Positions 54,054 through 62,873 are shown, counted from the first letter of the stretch. The stretch: 64,000 nt of DNA from an uncultured Streptomyces sp. (GCF_947488945.1 NZ_CANLBS010000005.1:310001-374000); one strand, 5' to 3'. The notes: generated by a model from the sequence alone, not told the origin. Numbers and translations are program-made.

Positions 54054-54565
54054 GCGCGCTCACCTACCCCGAGGTCGGGGCCACCCGGCTCGGCCCGCTT
54101 CCCGCCGGCTACTCCCACCTGCACCACCGCACCCGCGTCGGGCGCGGCCCCGAGGACTTCGCGGCGGCCGGCGCCGCCGTCACCGAATGGCGGATGCACC
54201 GTGCGTCGGGCGTCCGGCTGGAAGCCTCCACACGCCGCGCCGAGCCGGGCTCCACGGTCCGACTCGCCCTGGGCGTCGGCCCGTTCGCGATCGGCGCGGT
54301 CTGCTCCATCGTCTGGACGGAGTACGGCGCCGACCGCATCGGCTTCGGCTACGGCACCCTCGACGAGCACCCGGAGCAGGGAGAGGAGTGCTTCGTGGTC
54401 GACCTCGCCGACGACGGGACCGTGTGGTTCACCGTGATGGCGTTCTCCCGGCCGGTCCGCTGGTACACCCGGCTCGCCGGCCCCCTCGTGCCCGTCATCC
54501 AGCGCTGGTACGCCCGGCGGCTCGGCCGCACGGTGCGGCGCATCGTCACCGCGCGCCGCCCGTGA
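54050..54565 (+). CDS. DUF1990 family protein
   Basis: A 171-aa soluble protein of the DUF1990 family (unknown function, probably a START/Bet-v-1-like cavity fold). FAAAGAAVTEWRMHRASGV, RIGFGYGTLDEHPEQGEECFVV and WYARRLGRTVRRI are the family blocks. The ATG overlaps the yndJ stop by four bases. It is commonly found next to YndJ in bacteria. No catalytic site is evident; lipid binding is a plausible guess. Confidence 0.88.
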   Translation: MSALTYPEVGATRLGPLPAGYSHLHHRTRVGRGPEDFAAAGAAVTEWRMHRASGVRLEASTRRAEPGSTVRLALGVGPFAIGAVCSIVWTEYGADRIGFGYGTLDEHPEQGEECFVVDLADDGTVWFTVMAFSRPVRWYTRLAGPLVPVIQRWYARRLGRTVRRIVTARRP

Positions 54566-54580
54566 CCGATACTGCCTCGG

Positions 54581-55978
54581 GTGAACTGGTTCACCGCTGA
54601 CGGCTACTGGCTCGGCAGGCTCGTCTTCCAGCGCGCCCTGGCGGCGGTCTACCTCGTCGCCTTCCTCTGCACCGCACTGCAGTTCCGGGCGCTGATCGGC
54701 GAACGCGGCATGCTCCCCGTCCCCGCACTGCTGCGCCGCACCCCGTGGCGCGCCGCGCCGGGACTGTTCCGGCTGCACTACTCCGACCGGTTCTTCGCCG
54801 CGGTCGCGTGGACCGGCTGCGCGGTGTCGGCGGCCCTGCTCGCCGGAGTGGACGGCCTGGTGCCGCTGTGGGGCGCGATGCTGCTGTGGGCCGTGCCCTG
54901 GGCGCTGTACCTGTCGATCGTGCAGGTCGGCCAGGTCTGGTACGCCTTCGGGTGGGAGTCACTGCTGCTGGAGACGGGGTTCCTCGCCGTCTTCCTCGGG
55001 AACGCGGACACCGGGCCGCCGGTGCTGGTGCTGTGGCTGCTGCGCTGGCTGCTGTTCCGGGTGGAGTTCGGCGCGGGGCTCATCAAGCTGCGCGGCGACG
55101 CGTGCTGGCGGCGACTGACGTGCCTGGACTTCCACCACGAGACGCAGCCGATGCCCGGACCGCTGAGCCGGCTCTTCCACCTGCTGCCGAAGCCGGTGCA
55201 CCGGGCCGAGGTGGCCGCCAACCACGTCACCCAACTCCTGCTCCCGTTCCTGCTGTTCACCCCGCAGCCGGTCGCGGGCGCCGCCGCGGCGGCCATGGTG
55301 GTGACCCAGCTCTGGCTGGTCCTGTCGGGCAACTTCGCCTGGCTGAACTGGCTGACGATCGCGCTCGCCCTGCCGGCGGTCGACTGGCGGGCGTTCACCG
55401 GCCCGCCGCCCGCGCACCCGGCGGCCCCGCTCTGGTACGAGATCACGGTCTGCGCCGCCACCGCGCTGATCCTGGTCCTCAGCCACCGCCCCGCCCGCAA
55501 CCTGCTCTCCCGGCGGCAGGCGATGAACCGGTCCTACGATCCGCTCCATCTCGTCAACTCCTACGGCGCCTTCGGCTCCATCAGCCGGGTCCGGCTGGAA
55601 ATCGTCGTCGAGGGGACCGAGGATCCGGTGGACGGCCCGGCGACCGTGTGGCGGGAGTACGGCTTCCGGGGCAAGCCGGGGGATCCGCGACGACTGCCCC
55701 GCCAGGTCGCCCCGTACCATCTGCGGCTCGACTGGATGATGTGGTTCGCGGCGCTCTCCCCCGCCTACGCCCGTGCCTGGTTCGGGCCGTTCATCGAGCG
55801 GCTGCTGCGGGCCGACCGGGACACGCTGCGGCTGCTGGCGGTCGATCCGTTCCCGGACGGGCCGCCCGCCCGGGTCCGGGCGAGCGTCCACCGCTACCGC
55901 TTCACCGACCGCGCGGAGCGCCGCGCGACCGGGAACCGCTGGCACCGGGAGTACGTACGGCCCTTCCCGCGCGGGTGA
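54581..55978 (+). CDS. Lipase maturation factor family membrane protein
   Basis: A 465-aa integral membrane protein of the lipase maturation factor 1 family. About six to seven helices (residues 10-330) carry EFGAGLIKLRGDACWRRLTCLDFHHETQPMP in sequence, the family signature. A soluble C-terminal domain (about 340-465, VNSYGAFGSISRVRLEIVVEG and PYHLRLDWMMWFAAL) follows. The bacterial function is unknown; the eukaryotic relative folds lipases in the ER. GTG 54581 lies 15 bp after the DUF1990 stop without a clear ribosome-binding site. A 13-bp-stem terminator follows. Confidence 0.88.
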   Translation: MNWFTADGYWLGRLVFQRALAAVYLVAFLCTALQFRALIGERGMLPVPALLRRTPWRAAPGLFRLHYSDRFFAAVAWTGCAVSAALLAGVDGLVPLWGAMLLWAVPWALYLSIVQVGQVWYAFGWESLLLETGFLAVFLGNADTGPPVLVLWLLRWLLFRVEFGAGLIKLRGDACWRRLTCLDFHHETQPMPGPLSRLFHLLPKPVHRAEVAANHVTQLLLPFLLFTPQPVAGAAAAAMVVTQLWLVLSGNFAWLNWLTIALALPAVDWRAFTGPPPAHPAAPLWYEITVCAATALILVLSHRPARNLLSRRQAMNRSYDPLHLVNSYGAFGSISRVRLEIVVEGTEDPVDGPATVWREYGFRGKPGDPRRLPRQVAPYHLRLDWMMWFAALSPAYARAWFGPFIERLLRADRDTLRLLAVDPFPDGPPARVRASVHRYRFTDRAERRATGNRWHREYVRPFPRG

Positions 55979-55987
55979 CGCGCGAAA

Positions 55988-56019
55988 GCCCCGCCCCTCC
56001 GGGGTGGGAGGGGCGGGGC
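55988..56019. terminator. Strong bidirectional terminator hairpin
   Basis: A perfect 13-bp stem, GCCCCGCCCCTCC (55988-56000) with its complement (56007-56019), closes on a 6-nt loop. It sits between the convergent lipase-maturation-factor and 56-aa peptide genes. Confidence 0.9.
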
Positions 56020-56033
56020 CGGGAAACGCGCGG

Positions 56034-56204
56034 TCAGTCGATGCCGGGGAGGATGTGCGGCTCGGCCAGGTCGTCCTCGTAGCCGGCCAGCCGGATCGGG
56101 GCGGAGCGCGCCCAGACGTCGATGTTCAGGAGCTTCTCGCCCTTGAGGGCCCGCTCCCCCGTGCGTTCGACGGGCTTCTCGCGTGTCGTCAGTTCAGTGG
56201 TCAC
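56034..56204 (-). CDS. 56-aa conserved-looking small protein
   Basis: A short reading frame with a strong GAGGAG ribosome-binding site six to seven bases before GTG 56204. The product is 56 residues: a polar N-terminal half (TTELTTREKPVERTGERAL) and a C-terminal half with mixed hydrophobic residues (LLNIDVWARSAPIRLAGY, then DDLAEPHILPGID). It has no cysteine, no signal sequence and no transmembrane segment. Codon bias is that of a real Streptomyces gene, and it is isolated between two strong terminators. I do not recognise it. The leader-core-like division recalls a modified-peptide precursor, but no modifying enzyme is nearby, so that is speculation. Confidence 0.6.
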   Translation of the reverse strand: MTTELTTREKPVERTGERALKGEKLLNIDVWARSAPIRLAGYEDDLAEPHILPGID

Positions 56205-56675
56205 CGCGTACTCCTCTGGGTCGCGTCGTCCCGGGGCGGTCGTCGGACCGCGGGCTCTTCTCGTCCGTGGGCCGCCCGCCTCGGGAACAGGGCAGGAACA
56301 GTTCGGTCGCGGTGGCGCCGGTACGGGGCGGGACGGCGGCCCGGTTGCGGGCCTTGTCCCAGGACGATCGAGGGGAGATTCGTGGGTCCCTCGGTGCCGT
56401 CCGTTCGCCTCAGCGTAACCAAATGAGCGCCGCCGCGCTCGGTAGAACGTGTGTCGTGGGTCACTTTCAGCCAGAACGAGGCCACCGAGCGTGGCCGGGA
56501 AAGGGGCGTGAGGATGCAAAACACCCGGAAGGGGACGGCGAAACGGCGGACCGGATTTCCGGTCCGCCGTTTTTCCCACGGGCTGTCCGTGGTCCGCGCA
56601 TCCGTCACACTGCTCCCGTGATGCCCGGTCCGCCTCCGCCGGGGCGCACCGGCGGCCTCACCGGCACGCGCGGGC
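56205..56675. other. Intergenic region, 56-aa peptide gene / SDR gene
   Basis: About 470 bp. A minus-strand TACGCT -10-like box near 56413-56418 may start the peptide transcript, giving a leader of about 200 nt. A GGCCAC/GTGGCC hairpin lies at 56480-56496 and a strong terminator at 56541-56574. No convincing gene was found. Confidence 0.5.
56541..56574. terminator. Perfect intrinsic terminator with T-run
   Basis: AACGGCGGACCGGA (56542-56555) pairs perfectly with TCCGGTCCGCCGTT (56558-56571), with TTTTT following on the plus strand and TTT on the minus strand. It most simply ends the SDR transcript about 100 nt after its stop. Confidence 0.9.
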
Positions 56676-58181
56676 TCACCAGTTCGCGGGGGCGTAGTCC
56701 TTCAGGAAGCAGCCGTACAGGTCCTCGCCCGCTTCGCCGCGCACGATCGGGTCGTAGACGCGGGCGGCGCCGTCCACGAGGTCGAGGGGGGCGTGGAAGC
56801 CCTCCTCGGCGAGGCGGGTCTTGTCCGGGTGCGGGCGCTCGTCCGTGATCCAGCCGGTGTCGACCGCGGTCATCAGGATGCCGTCCTTCTCGAACATCTC
56901 CTGGGCGCTGGTGCGGGTGAGCATGTTGAGCGCGGCCTTGGCCATGTTGGTGTGCGGGTGACCGGCACCCTTGTAACCGCGGCTGAAGACGCCCTCCATG
57001 GCCGACACGTTGACCACGTACGCGCGGCCCCGGGCCGCGGCCATCGCCGGACGGAGCGAGCTGATCAGGATGAACGGGGCGGTGGAGTTGCAGAGCTGGA
57101 CCTCCAGCAGTTCGATCGGCCCGACTTCCTCGACCGTCTGCACCCAGCTGTTGGTGTCGTGCAGGTCCGGCACCAGGCCGCCCGCGTCGATGGCGGTGCC
57201 GGCGGCGATGCGCTCCAGGGAGGCCGATCCCGTGACCAGGGCCAGCTCGGTGACCGCCTGGGCGGTCAGCCCCTCCTTGCGCGCGGCGGGCAGGGCCGCC
57301 ACCCGGTCGACGCTGCCACTGCCGAAGGTCCCGATCACCTCGGCCGGGGGCAGCACGCCCGCGGGCAGCGGGGCCGACTCCGCGGCGACCAGTTCGCTGT
57401 ACGCCTGCGGGGAGCGGCGGACCGTCTGCGCGGCGTTGTTGATCAGTATGTCGAGCGGGCCCTCGGCGGCGACCGACTCGGCCAGCGCCACGACCTGGCC
57501 GGGATCGCGCAGGTCGATGCCGATGATCTTCAGCCGGTGGATCCACTCGTCGCTGTCCGGCATCGACTTGAAGCGCCGGATCGCGTCGTTGGGGAAGCGG
57601 GTGGTGATGGTGGTGTGCGCACCGTCCCGCAGCAGCCGCAGCGCGATGTACATGCCGATCTTCGCCCGGCCGCCGGTGAGCAGGGCGCGCTTGCCGGTGA
57701 GGTCGGTCCGCGCGTCGCGCCTGGCCCGGTTCTCGGCGGCGCACTCCTGGCAGAGCTGGTGGTAGAACGCGTCCACCTCGACGTACCGGGTCTTGCAGAT
57801 GTAGCAGGACCGGGGGCGGCGGAGGATGCCGGCGATCTCGGCGGACGCGGTGGACGACGGCAGGACGCCCTGGGTCTCGTCGTCGATGCGGTCGGCCGAG
57901 CCGGTCGCGGTGGCCTCGGTGACCGCCTTGTCGTGCGCGGTCTTCGCGGCCCGGCGCTCCTGGCGGCGGCGCTGCTTCACCGTGCGGTACACCCCGGCGG
58001 TGGCGCGGCGGACGGCGATGGCGTCGGGGTGGTCGACCTCGATCGTGTCGAGTTCGTCCAGCACGCCGAGGCAGACGGCGAGGCGCTCGGGGTCGATGCC
58101 GGGCCCGAAGTCCTCGGCCCCCTCGGCGGCCGGCTCCTCGGCGCCGGGGATGGGCTCCATGGTTTCCTCTGTGACCGTCAT
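56676..58181 (-). CDS. SDR-family protein with N-terminal zinc-ribbon-like segment
   Basis: A 501-aa protein. Residues 1-115 are acidic and helical. Residues 118-150 hold a CYIC ... CQEC pair resembling a zinc ribbon. From about 155 a short-chain dehydrogenase/reductase domain follows, with LLTGGRAKIGMYIALRLL (a Rossmann loop, variant of TGxxxGIG), a DILINNAAQTV segment, NVSAMEGVFS, and a YKGAG ... NMAKAALN region for the Tyr-x-x-x-Lys site, which is degenerate. A large insert (about 275-360) splits the fold. Cofactor binding is likely, oxidoreductase activity uncertain. ATG 58181 has AGAGGA upstream. It diverges from the SigB-family gene by 243 bp. Confidence 0.82.
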   Translation of the reverse strand: MTVTEETMEPIPGAEEPAAEGAEDFGPGIDPERLAVCLGVLDELDTIEVDHPDAIAVRRATAGVYRTVKQRRRQERRAAKTAHDKAVTEATATGSADRIDDETQGVLPSSTASAEIAGILRRPRSCYICKTRYVEVDAFYHQLCQECAAENRARRDARTDLTGKRALLTGGRAKIGMYIALRLLRDGAHTTITTRFPNDAIRRFKSMPDSDEWIHRLKIIGIDLRDPGQVVALAESVAAEGPLDILINNAAQTVRRSPQAYSELVAAESAPLPAGVLPPAEVIGTFGSGSVDRVAALPAARKEGLTAQAVTELALVTGSASLERIAAGTAIDAGGLVPDLHDTNSWVQTVEEVGPIELLEVQLCNSTAPFILISSLRPAMAAARGRAYVVNVSAMEGVFSRGYKGAGHPHTNMAKAALNMLTRTSAQEMFEKDGILMTAVDTGWITDERPHPDKTRLAEEGFHAPLDLVDGAARVYDPIVRGEAGEDLYGCFLKDYAPANW

Positions 58182-58424
58182 CGCCGTTCCTCTGCTTCTT
58201 GTCCTCGCGGGGCCTGTCACCGCGGGGGCAACACCGCGTCAAGTTTGCCACGCGCGGCGCCTTGCTCCGTTCGGAGCGGAGAGGGCGGGCGGAGGGGACC
58301 CGGGGGGCCGCGCGGGGCCCGGTCGCGAGGACGTGGAAAATCGATGGAAGAAAAGTGCGCATGCTTTCCCGGATGCGGGGCAAGCGACGGTCCGACACCA
58401 CTGCACGAGAGGGAGGGCGACACC

Positions 58425-59339
58425 ATGACGGCTATGTCAGTGCGAACCACCGGAGCCCATGACACGACGACCGGGTCGGACGTCATGACCGGAGCGCGGA
58501 CGGACGCCGGAACGGATGCCGGGGTGCGGGACCTGCCGTGGATCGAGGACGCCGGCAAGGTCGCGCCGCAGGACGCGCGGGCCATGTCGAAGCTGTTCTT
58601 CGACCGCCTCCAGACCCTGGAGGAAGGCACCCACGAGTACCAGTACGCGCGCAACACGCTCATCGAGATGAATCTCTCGCTGGTCCGCTTCGCCGCCCAG
58701 CGGTTCCGCAACCGGGGCGGGGACGACACCGAGGACATCATCCAGGTCGGCACGATCGGCCTGATCAAGGCGATCGACCGCTTCGACCTCTCCCGCGAAG
58801 TGGAGTTCGCCACGTTCGCGGTCCCCTACATCGTGGGCGAGATCAAGCGGTTCTTCCGGGACACCACCTGGTCCGTGCACGTCCCGCGCCGGCTCCAGGA
58901 GCTGCGCGTGGAGCTGGCCAAGGCCAAGGAACTCCTCTCCTCCAAGCTCGACCGCGACCCGACGGTCAGGGAGCTCGCCGCCCACCTCGACCTGAGCGAG
59001 GAAGAGGTCATCGAGGGTCTGGTCGCCGCCAACGGCTACTCCGCCGGCTCGCTGGACACCCCCTCCTCCGACGGCGACGACGGCCAGGACCAGCGGGCGT
59101 ACGCCGACCTGCTCGGCGAGCGGGACCCGGCGATGGAGACCGTCGAGAACCTGCACACCCTCGCCCCGCTGCTGGAGCAGCTCGACGACCGCGAGCGCCT
59201 GATCGTCCAGATGCGCTTCGGGGCCGAGATGACCCAGGCGCAGATCGGCGCCGAGCTGGGCATCTCCCAGATGCACGTCTCCCGGCTGCTGAGCCGCATC
59301 GTGCGGAAGCTGCGCGCCGGCATGAGCGTCGAGGCCTGA
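58425..59339 (+). CDS. SigB/SigF-family RNA polymerase sigma factor
   Basis: A 304-aa group 3 sigma factor of the SigB/F/G type used in general and osmotic stress and development. An N-terminal Thr/Asp-rich extension (1-50) precedes region 2 (EDIIQVGTIGLIKAIDRFDLSREVEFATFAVPYIVGEIKRFFRD in sequence), region 3 (VPRRLQELRVELAKAKE, LDRDPTVRELAAHLDLS) and region 4 (MTQAQIGAELGISQMHVSRLLSRI). ATG 58425 follows GAGGGAGGG. A dedicated terminator separates it from the phosphatase, kinase, regulator and RsbW-like genes downstream, which are natural candidates for controlling it. Streptomyces have many such sigma factors, so no symbol is given. Confidence 0.92.
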   Translation: MTAMSVRTTGAHDTTTGSDVMTGARTDAGTDAGVRDLPWIEDAGKVAPQDARAMSKLFFDRLQTLEEGTHEYQYARNTLIEMNLSLVRFAAQRFRNRGGDDTEDIIQVGTIGLIKAIDRFDLSREVEFATFAVPYIVGEIKRFFRDTTWSVHVPRRLQELRVELAKAKELLSSKLDRDPTVRELAAHLDLSEEEVIEGLVAANGYSAGSLDTPSSDGDDGQDQRAYADLLGERDPAMETVENLHTLAPLLEQLDDRERLIVQMRFGAEMTQAQIGAELGISQMHVSRLLSRIVRKLRAGMSVEA

Positions 59340-59362
59340 CCCTCCGCTCCCTGTACCACCGG

Positions 59363-59400
59363 CCCCCGGGCGGCGCACATCCGCCGTCCGGGGGTCATTT
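59363..59400 (+). terminator. Terminator after SigB-family gene
   Basis: A 13-bp stem with one G-T pair (59363-59375 with 59382-59394) closes on a short loop and is followed by TCATTT, 24 bp past the sigma gene stop. Confidence 0.8.
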
Positions 59401-59458
59401 ATGCTTGCTGAATCGGCGCGGGGTGACCCGCGCCGTTCCGTGCGAAGGGGTGGAGAGC

Positions 59459-60721
59459 GTGTCCGAGCTGTCCATGGGCGCTTCGGTGTTCCGGACCGGC
59501 GGTCCCGGGGTTCCCGCGCAGTCCGGGCGTGGCTCCGTCACCGATTCCGTGTGGAAGGTGGACGGAGCGATCCTCCTCGTGGAGGACGACGCCGGCGACG
59601 CCCTGCTGGTCGAGGAGATGCTGGCCGACAGCGCGCTGGACTCCGGGCTGACCTGGTGCAAGACGCTCGCGGAGGCCCGGCGGTTCCTCGCCTCCTGCCG
59701 CACACCGGTCTGCGTCCTGCTGGACCTGCACCTGCCGGACGCCCAGGGGCTCGACCTGGTCACCCAGATCGTGGAGACGGACGCGGACACCGCGATCGTG
59801 GTGCTGACCGGTCTCGCGGAAGCCGACACCGGTCTCGCGGCGGTGGCCAACGGTGCGCAGGACTATCTCGTCAAGGGCCGCCTCGACCCCGAGACGCTCG
59901 GCCGCGCGGTCCGGTACGCCCTCCAGCGCAAGCAGGTGGAGCGGGCCGCCGCCGCGCTGCACGCGAACGAGCTGACCGCCCGGGAGAACGCCCGGCTGGA
60001 GCGCGGGCTGCTCCCCGTGCCGCTGCTGCGTGACGACCGCTTCGAGACCGCCGCCCGCTATCAGCCGGGCCGTGTGCACGGGCTGCTCAGCGGCGACTTC
60101 TACGACGTGGTCCAGACCGCCGACGGCACGGTGCACGCCGTGATCGGCGACGTGTCCGGCCACGGCGCGGCGGAGGCCGCGCTCGGCGTGTGCCTGCGGG
60201 TCGCCTGGCGGACCGCGGTGCTGTGCGGCGCCGACCAGCTCGACCACATGGCGTTGCTGGAGGAGATCCTGGACGCCGAGCGTGCCGGGCCGCACATCTT
60301 CGCCACCGTGATGTCACTGGCCTTCCAGCCGGACGGGGGCCGGGTGCGGGTCGTCCGGGCGGGCCACCCGGGCCTGCTGCTGCGCCACGACGGCGAGGTC
60401 GACTGGATCGAGCCGGAGGGCGGGATGGCGCTCGGGCTGATGCCCGGGGTCGGCCGGTGGAGCCCGACCGACCTGGACCTGGCGCCGGGCAGTAGCCTCG
60501 TGGTGTTCACGGACGGTCTCTTCGAAGGCCGCACCGGCCCCGACGCCCGCCTCGGCGAGGAAGGGCTGCTGGCCATGGCCCGGCAGCACGGGGAGCTCCG
60601 GGCGGCGCCGTTCATCGACGCGCTGGTGGCGGGAGCCGCCGCGGGAGCGCTCCCGTACGGGGGTCTCGCCGACGACGTCGCCGTACTGCATCTCGGCTGG
60701 AAACAGGAGTCCCATGTCTGA
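59459..60721 (+). CDS. Receiver-SpoIIE (PP2C) serine phosphatase
   Basis: A 420-aa RsbU/RssB-like protein. After about 35 residues comes a receiver domain (about 38-150: acidic LVEDDAGD, phosphoacceptor in CVLLDLHLPDA, VVLTGLAE, lysine in DYLVKG). A coiled linker (150-195) and a SpoIIE/PP2C phosphatase (about 205-420: GDFYDVV, GDVSGHGAAEA, VFTDGLFEG, ADDVAVL) follow. Phosphorylation of the receiver probably controls dephosphorylation of an anti-sigma antagonist. GTG 59459 has GGGG/GGAG upstream; an in-frame ATG lies at 59474. The last eight bases overlap the sensor kinase gene, so kinase and phosphatase are coupled. Confidence 0.9.
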   Translation: MSELSMGASVFRTGGPGVPAQSGRGSVTDSVWKVDGAILLVEDDAGDALLVEEMLADSALDSGLTWCKTLAEARRFLASCRTPVCVLLDLHLPDAQGLDLVTQIVETDADTAIVVLTGLAEADTGLAAVANGAQDYLVKGRLDPETLGRAVRYALQRKQVERAAAALHANELTARENARLERGLLPVPLLRDDRFETAARYQPGRVHGLLSGDFYDVVQTADGTVHAVIGDVSGHGAAEAALGVCLRVAWRTAVLCGADQLDHMALLEEILDAERAGPHIFATVMSLAFQPDGGRVRVVRAGHPGLLLRHDGEVDWIEPEGGMALGLMPGVGRWSPTDLDLAPGSSLVVFTDGLFEGRTGPDARLGEEGLLAMARQHGELRAAPFIDALVAGAAAGALPYGGLADDVAVLHLGWKQESHV

Positions 60722-62339
60722 CCGCGCGCAGCAGCCCTCGAAGCGCCCGGGGTTCGCCGCCCGTCTGTCCGTGCAGAACTGGGTCCATCTGATCCTGGCC
60801 GGGCTCGTGGTGGTCCTCTGCGGCTGCCTGGTGACGGGCGGGCTGGTCCTGTCCCGGATCTCGGACCGCAGCACGGAGCTGGTGGACCGCATCCAGCCGG
60901 CCCGTTCGGCCTCCTTCCAGTTGCAGAACGCGCTGCTGGACCAGGAGACCGGCGTCCGCGGCTTCGTACTGACCGGCGACGAGTCGTTCCTCGAACCGTA
61001 CGAGGCCGGGCAGGACGCCGAGCGGGACCGGCTGACGCGGGTGCGCGAGCTCGTCGGGGGCGAGCCGTACGAGGCGGATCTCGACCGGATCGCCGCCGCC
61101 GCCGACCGCTGGCGGACCACGCAGGCCGAGCCGCTGATCGCCGACGTCCGGGAGAACGGGCCGGCCCGCTCGTCCTCGGCGCGGCTGGACCGCAGCAAGG
61201 CCGAGTTCGACACCCTGCGGACCCTGTACGGGACGCAGCAGGCGCGGCTGGACGAGGCGCGGGACACCGCACGGGCCGAGCTGGATGACGAGCGGTCGGT
61301 GCGGGACAAGGTCCTCGTGGCCCTGGTCGTCGTCTTCCTGCTGGCGATGGTCGCGCTCAGCCTGCTGCTGCACCGCATGGTGGGGCGCCCGCTGAGCCGG
61401 CTGCGGGCCGCCTCCGACCAGGTGCGCAGCGGCACCTTCGACCGGCGTATCGAGGTGACCGGCCCCGCGGACGTCCGGGCGGTGGCCGCGGCGGTCGAGG
61501 ACATGCGCCGCCGGCTGGTCGACGAGCTGTCCGAGTCGCGCGACCAGGAGACGGTGCTGGCCGAGCAGACCGACGAGCTGCGCCGGTCCAACGCGGAGCT
61601 GGAGCAGTTCGCGTACGTCGCCTCCCACGACCTGCAGGAGCCGCTGCGCAAGGTGGCGTCCTTCTGCCAGCTCCTGGAGAAGCGCTACGGCGACGAGCTG
61701 GACGCCCGCGGCAAGCAGTACATCGACTTCGCGGTCGACGGAGCCAAGCGCATGCAGGTCCTGATCAACGACCTGCTCACGTTCTCCCGCGTCGGGCGGG
61801 TGCAGGAGGGCTGGAAGCCGGTCGAGCTGGACGCGCTGCTGGACCGGGCCGTCAGCAACCTCGCCGCGTCGATCGAGGACTCGGGCGCCGAGATCGTCCG
61901 TGAGGAGCCGCTGCCCGAGGTGGTCGGCGACTCCACCACGCTCGCCATGGTCTGGCAGAACCTGATCGGCAACGCGGTGAAGTTCCGCAGGCCCGACGTC
62001 CCGTGCCGGATCACGGTGGGATGCGTGCGGGAGGACGACGTCTGGCACGTGACCGTCGCGGACAACGGCATCGGGATCGCGCCGGAGTTCGCCGACAAGG
62101 TCTTCGTCATCTTCCAGCGGCTGCACGCCCGCGACGCGTACGAGGGCACCGGCATCGGGCTGGCGCTCTGCCGGAAGATCATCGAGTTCCACGGGGGGAA
62201 GATCTGGCTGGACCCCGCGCCGGACGAGGGAACTCTGATTCACTTCACCTTGCCCGTCACCCCCGAGGCGCCCGAGCACACCGTGGCCGAGCTGCTCGCT
62301 CCGGTGGCCCACACCAACCCGGCAGGAGACCCTTCGTGA
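60714..62339 (+). CDS. CHASE3-HAMP sensor histidine kinase
   Basis: A 541-aa membrane kinase. A transmembrane helix near 26-46, a CHASE3 extracellular sensor (about 47-190: QETGVRGFVLTGDESFLEPY), a second helix near 198-218, HAMP (220-275), HisKA with phosphoacceptor in YVASHDLQEPLRKV, and HATPase_c (NLIGNAVKFR, ADNGIGIAPEF, GTGIGLALCRKI). The HisKA type is that of phytochrome-like kinases, which pair with Rcp-like stand-alone receivers. It overlaps the phosphatase gene by eight bases and the receiver gene by four, placing the three in one phosphorelay. Confidence 0.93.
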   Translation: MSDRAQQPSKRPGFAARLSVQNWVHLILAGLVVVLCGCLVTGGLVLSRISDRSTELVDRIQPARSASFQLQNALLDQETGVRGFVLTGDESFLEPYEAGQDAERDRLTRVRELVGGEPYEADLDRIAAAADRWRTTQAEPLIADVRENGPARSSSARLDRSKAEFDTLRTLYGTQQARLDEARDTARAELDDERSVRDKVLVALVVVFLLAMVALSLLLHRMVGRPLSRLRAASDQVRSGTFDRRIEVTGPADVRAVAAAVEDMRRRLVDELSESRDQETVLAEQTDELRRSNAELEQFAYVASHDLQEPLRKVASFCQLLEKRYGDELDARGKQYIDFAVDGAKRMQVLINDLLTFSRVGRVQEGWKPVELDALLDRAVSNLAASIEDSGAEIVREEPLPEVVGDSTTLAMVWQNLIGNAVKFRRPDVPCRITVGCVREDDVWHVTVADNGIGIAPEFADKVFVIFQRLHARDAYEGTGIGLALCRKIIEFHGGKIWLDPAPDEGTLIHFTLPVTPEAPEHTVAELLAPVAHTNPAGDPS

Positions 62340-62779
62340 CCGATTACGCACAGCCCATCGAGGTCCTCCTGGTCGAGGACGACCCCGGCGACGAGCTGAT
62401 GACCCGCGAGGCGTTCGAGGACAACAAGATCCGCAACACGCTGCACGTGGTGCGCGACGGGCAGGAGGCGCTGGACTTCCTGTACCGGCGCGGGGCCTAC
62501 CCGGACGCCCCTCGCCCGGACCTGGTGCTGCTCGACCTGAACCTGCCGAAGTACGACGGCCGGCAGGTGCTGGAGCAGATCAAGACGGACCCCGAGCTGG
62601 CCCTGATCCCGGTGGTGGTGCTCACCACGTCCTCCGCCGAGGAGGACATCCTGCGCAGCTACAAGCTGCACGCCAACGCCTACGTCACCAAGCCGGTCGA
62701 CCTGGACCAGTTCATCGCGGCGGTCCGGCAGATCGACGAGTTCTTCGTCACCGTGGTGCGGCTGCCGGGGCGCGCGTAG
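62336..62779 (+). CDS. Rcp-like single-domain response regulator
   Basis: A 147-aa stand-alone receiver domain without output. Acidic LLVEDDPGD, phosphoacceptor Asp in LVLLDLNLPKYDG, TTSSAEED and the lysine of YVTKPVD are all present; FLYRRGAY and DEFF are typical of cyanobacterial-phytochrome Rcp1-type regulators. It is probably the phosphate acceptor for the CHASE3 kinase and may relay to or compete with the phosphatase's receiver. GTG 62336 has AGGAG upstream and overlaps the kinase stop as GTGA. Confidence 0.93.
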   Translation: MTDYAQPIEVLLVEDDPGDELMTREAFEDNKIRNTLHVVRDGQEALDFLYRRGAYPDAPRPDLVLLDLNLPKYDGRQVLEQIKTDPELALIPVVVLTTSSAEEDILRSYKLHANAYVTKPVDLDQFIAAVRQIDEFFVTVVRLPGRA

Positions 62780-62798
62780 ACTTGACGCCGTCTTCCCG

Positions 62799-62823
62799 GC
62801 GTGGGATCGCCCGGCGCGGGTAG
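62799..62823 (+). promoter_or_regulatory. Possible SigB-type promoter before RsbW-like gene
   Basis: GCGT (62799-62802), 15 nt, then GGGTAG (62818-62823) fits the loose SigB-family pattern GNNTN14-16GGGTAY except the last base. It precedes the RsbW-like gene at 62874 and would allow feedback from the sigma factor. The motif is weakly informative. Confidence 0.35.
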
Positions 62824-62873
62824 ACGCTCGTCGTCCGACGTAACCGCACCGCCCCGCGCCCTGGCTGGAGCAC

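Noticed and set aside
56449..56574. Possible small RNA ending at the T-run terminator
   Set aside because: A TAGAAC box and a GGCCAC/GTGGCC hairpin exist, but no -35 is visible and the terminator is explained by the minus-strand SDR gene.
56514..56621. 35-codon plus-strand frame beginning ATG-CAA-AAC
   Set aside because: It runs through a perfect intrinsic terminator hairpin, so translation is unlikely; basic composition follows the hairpin sequence.
60643..60654. GGGAGCGCTCCC resembling a CebR operator
   Set aside because: It lies deep inside the phosphatase gene, lacks the flanking T and A, and is far from any promoter; coding coincidence is likely.
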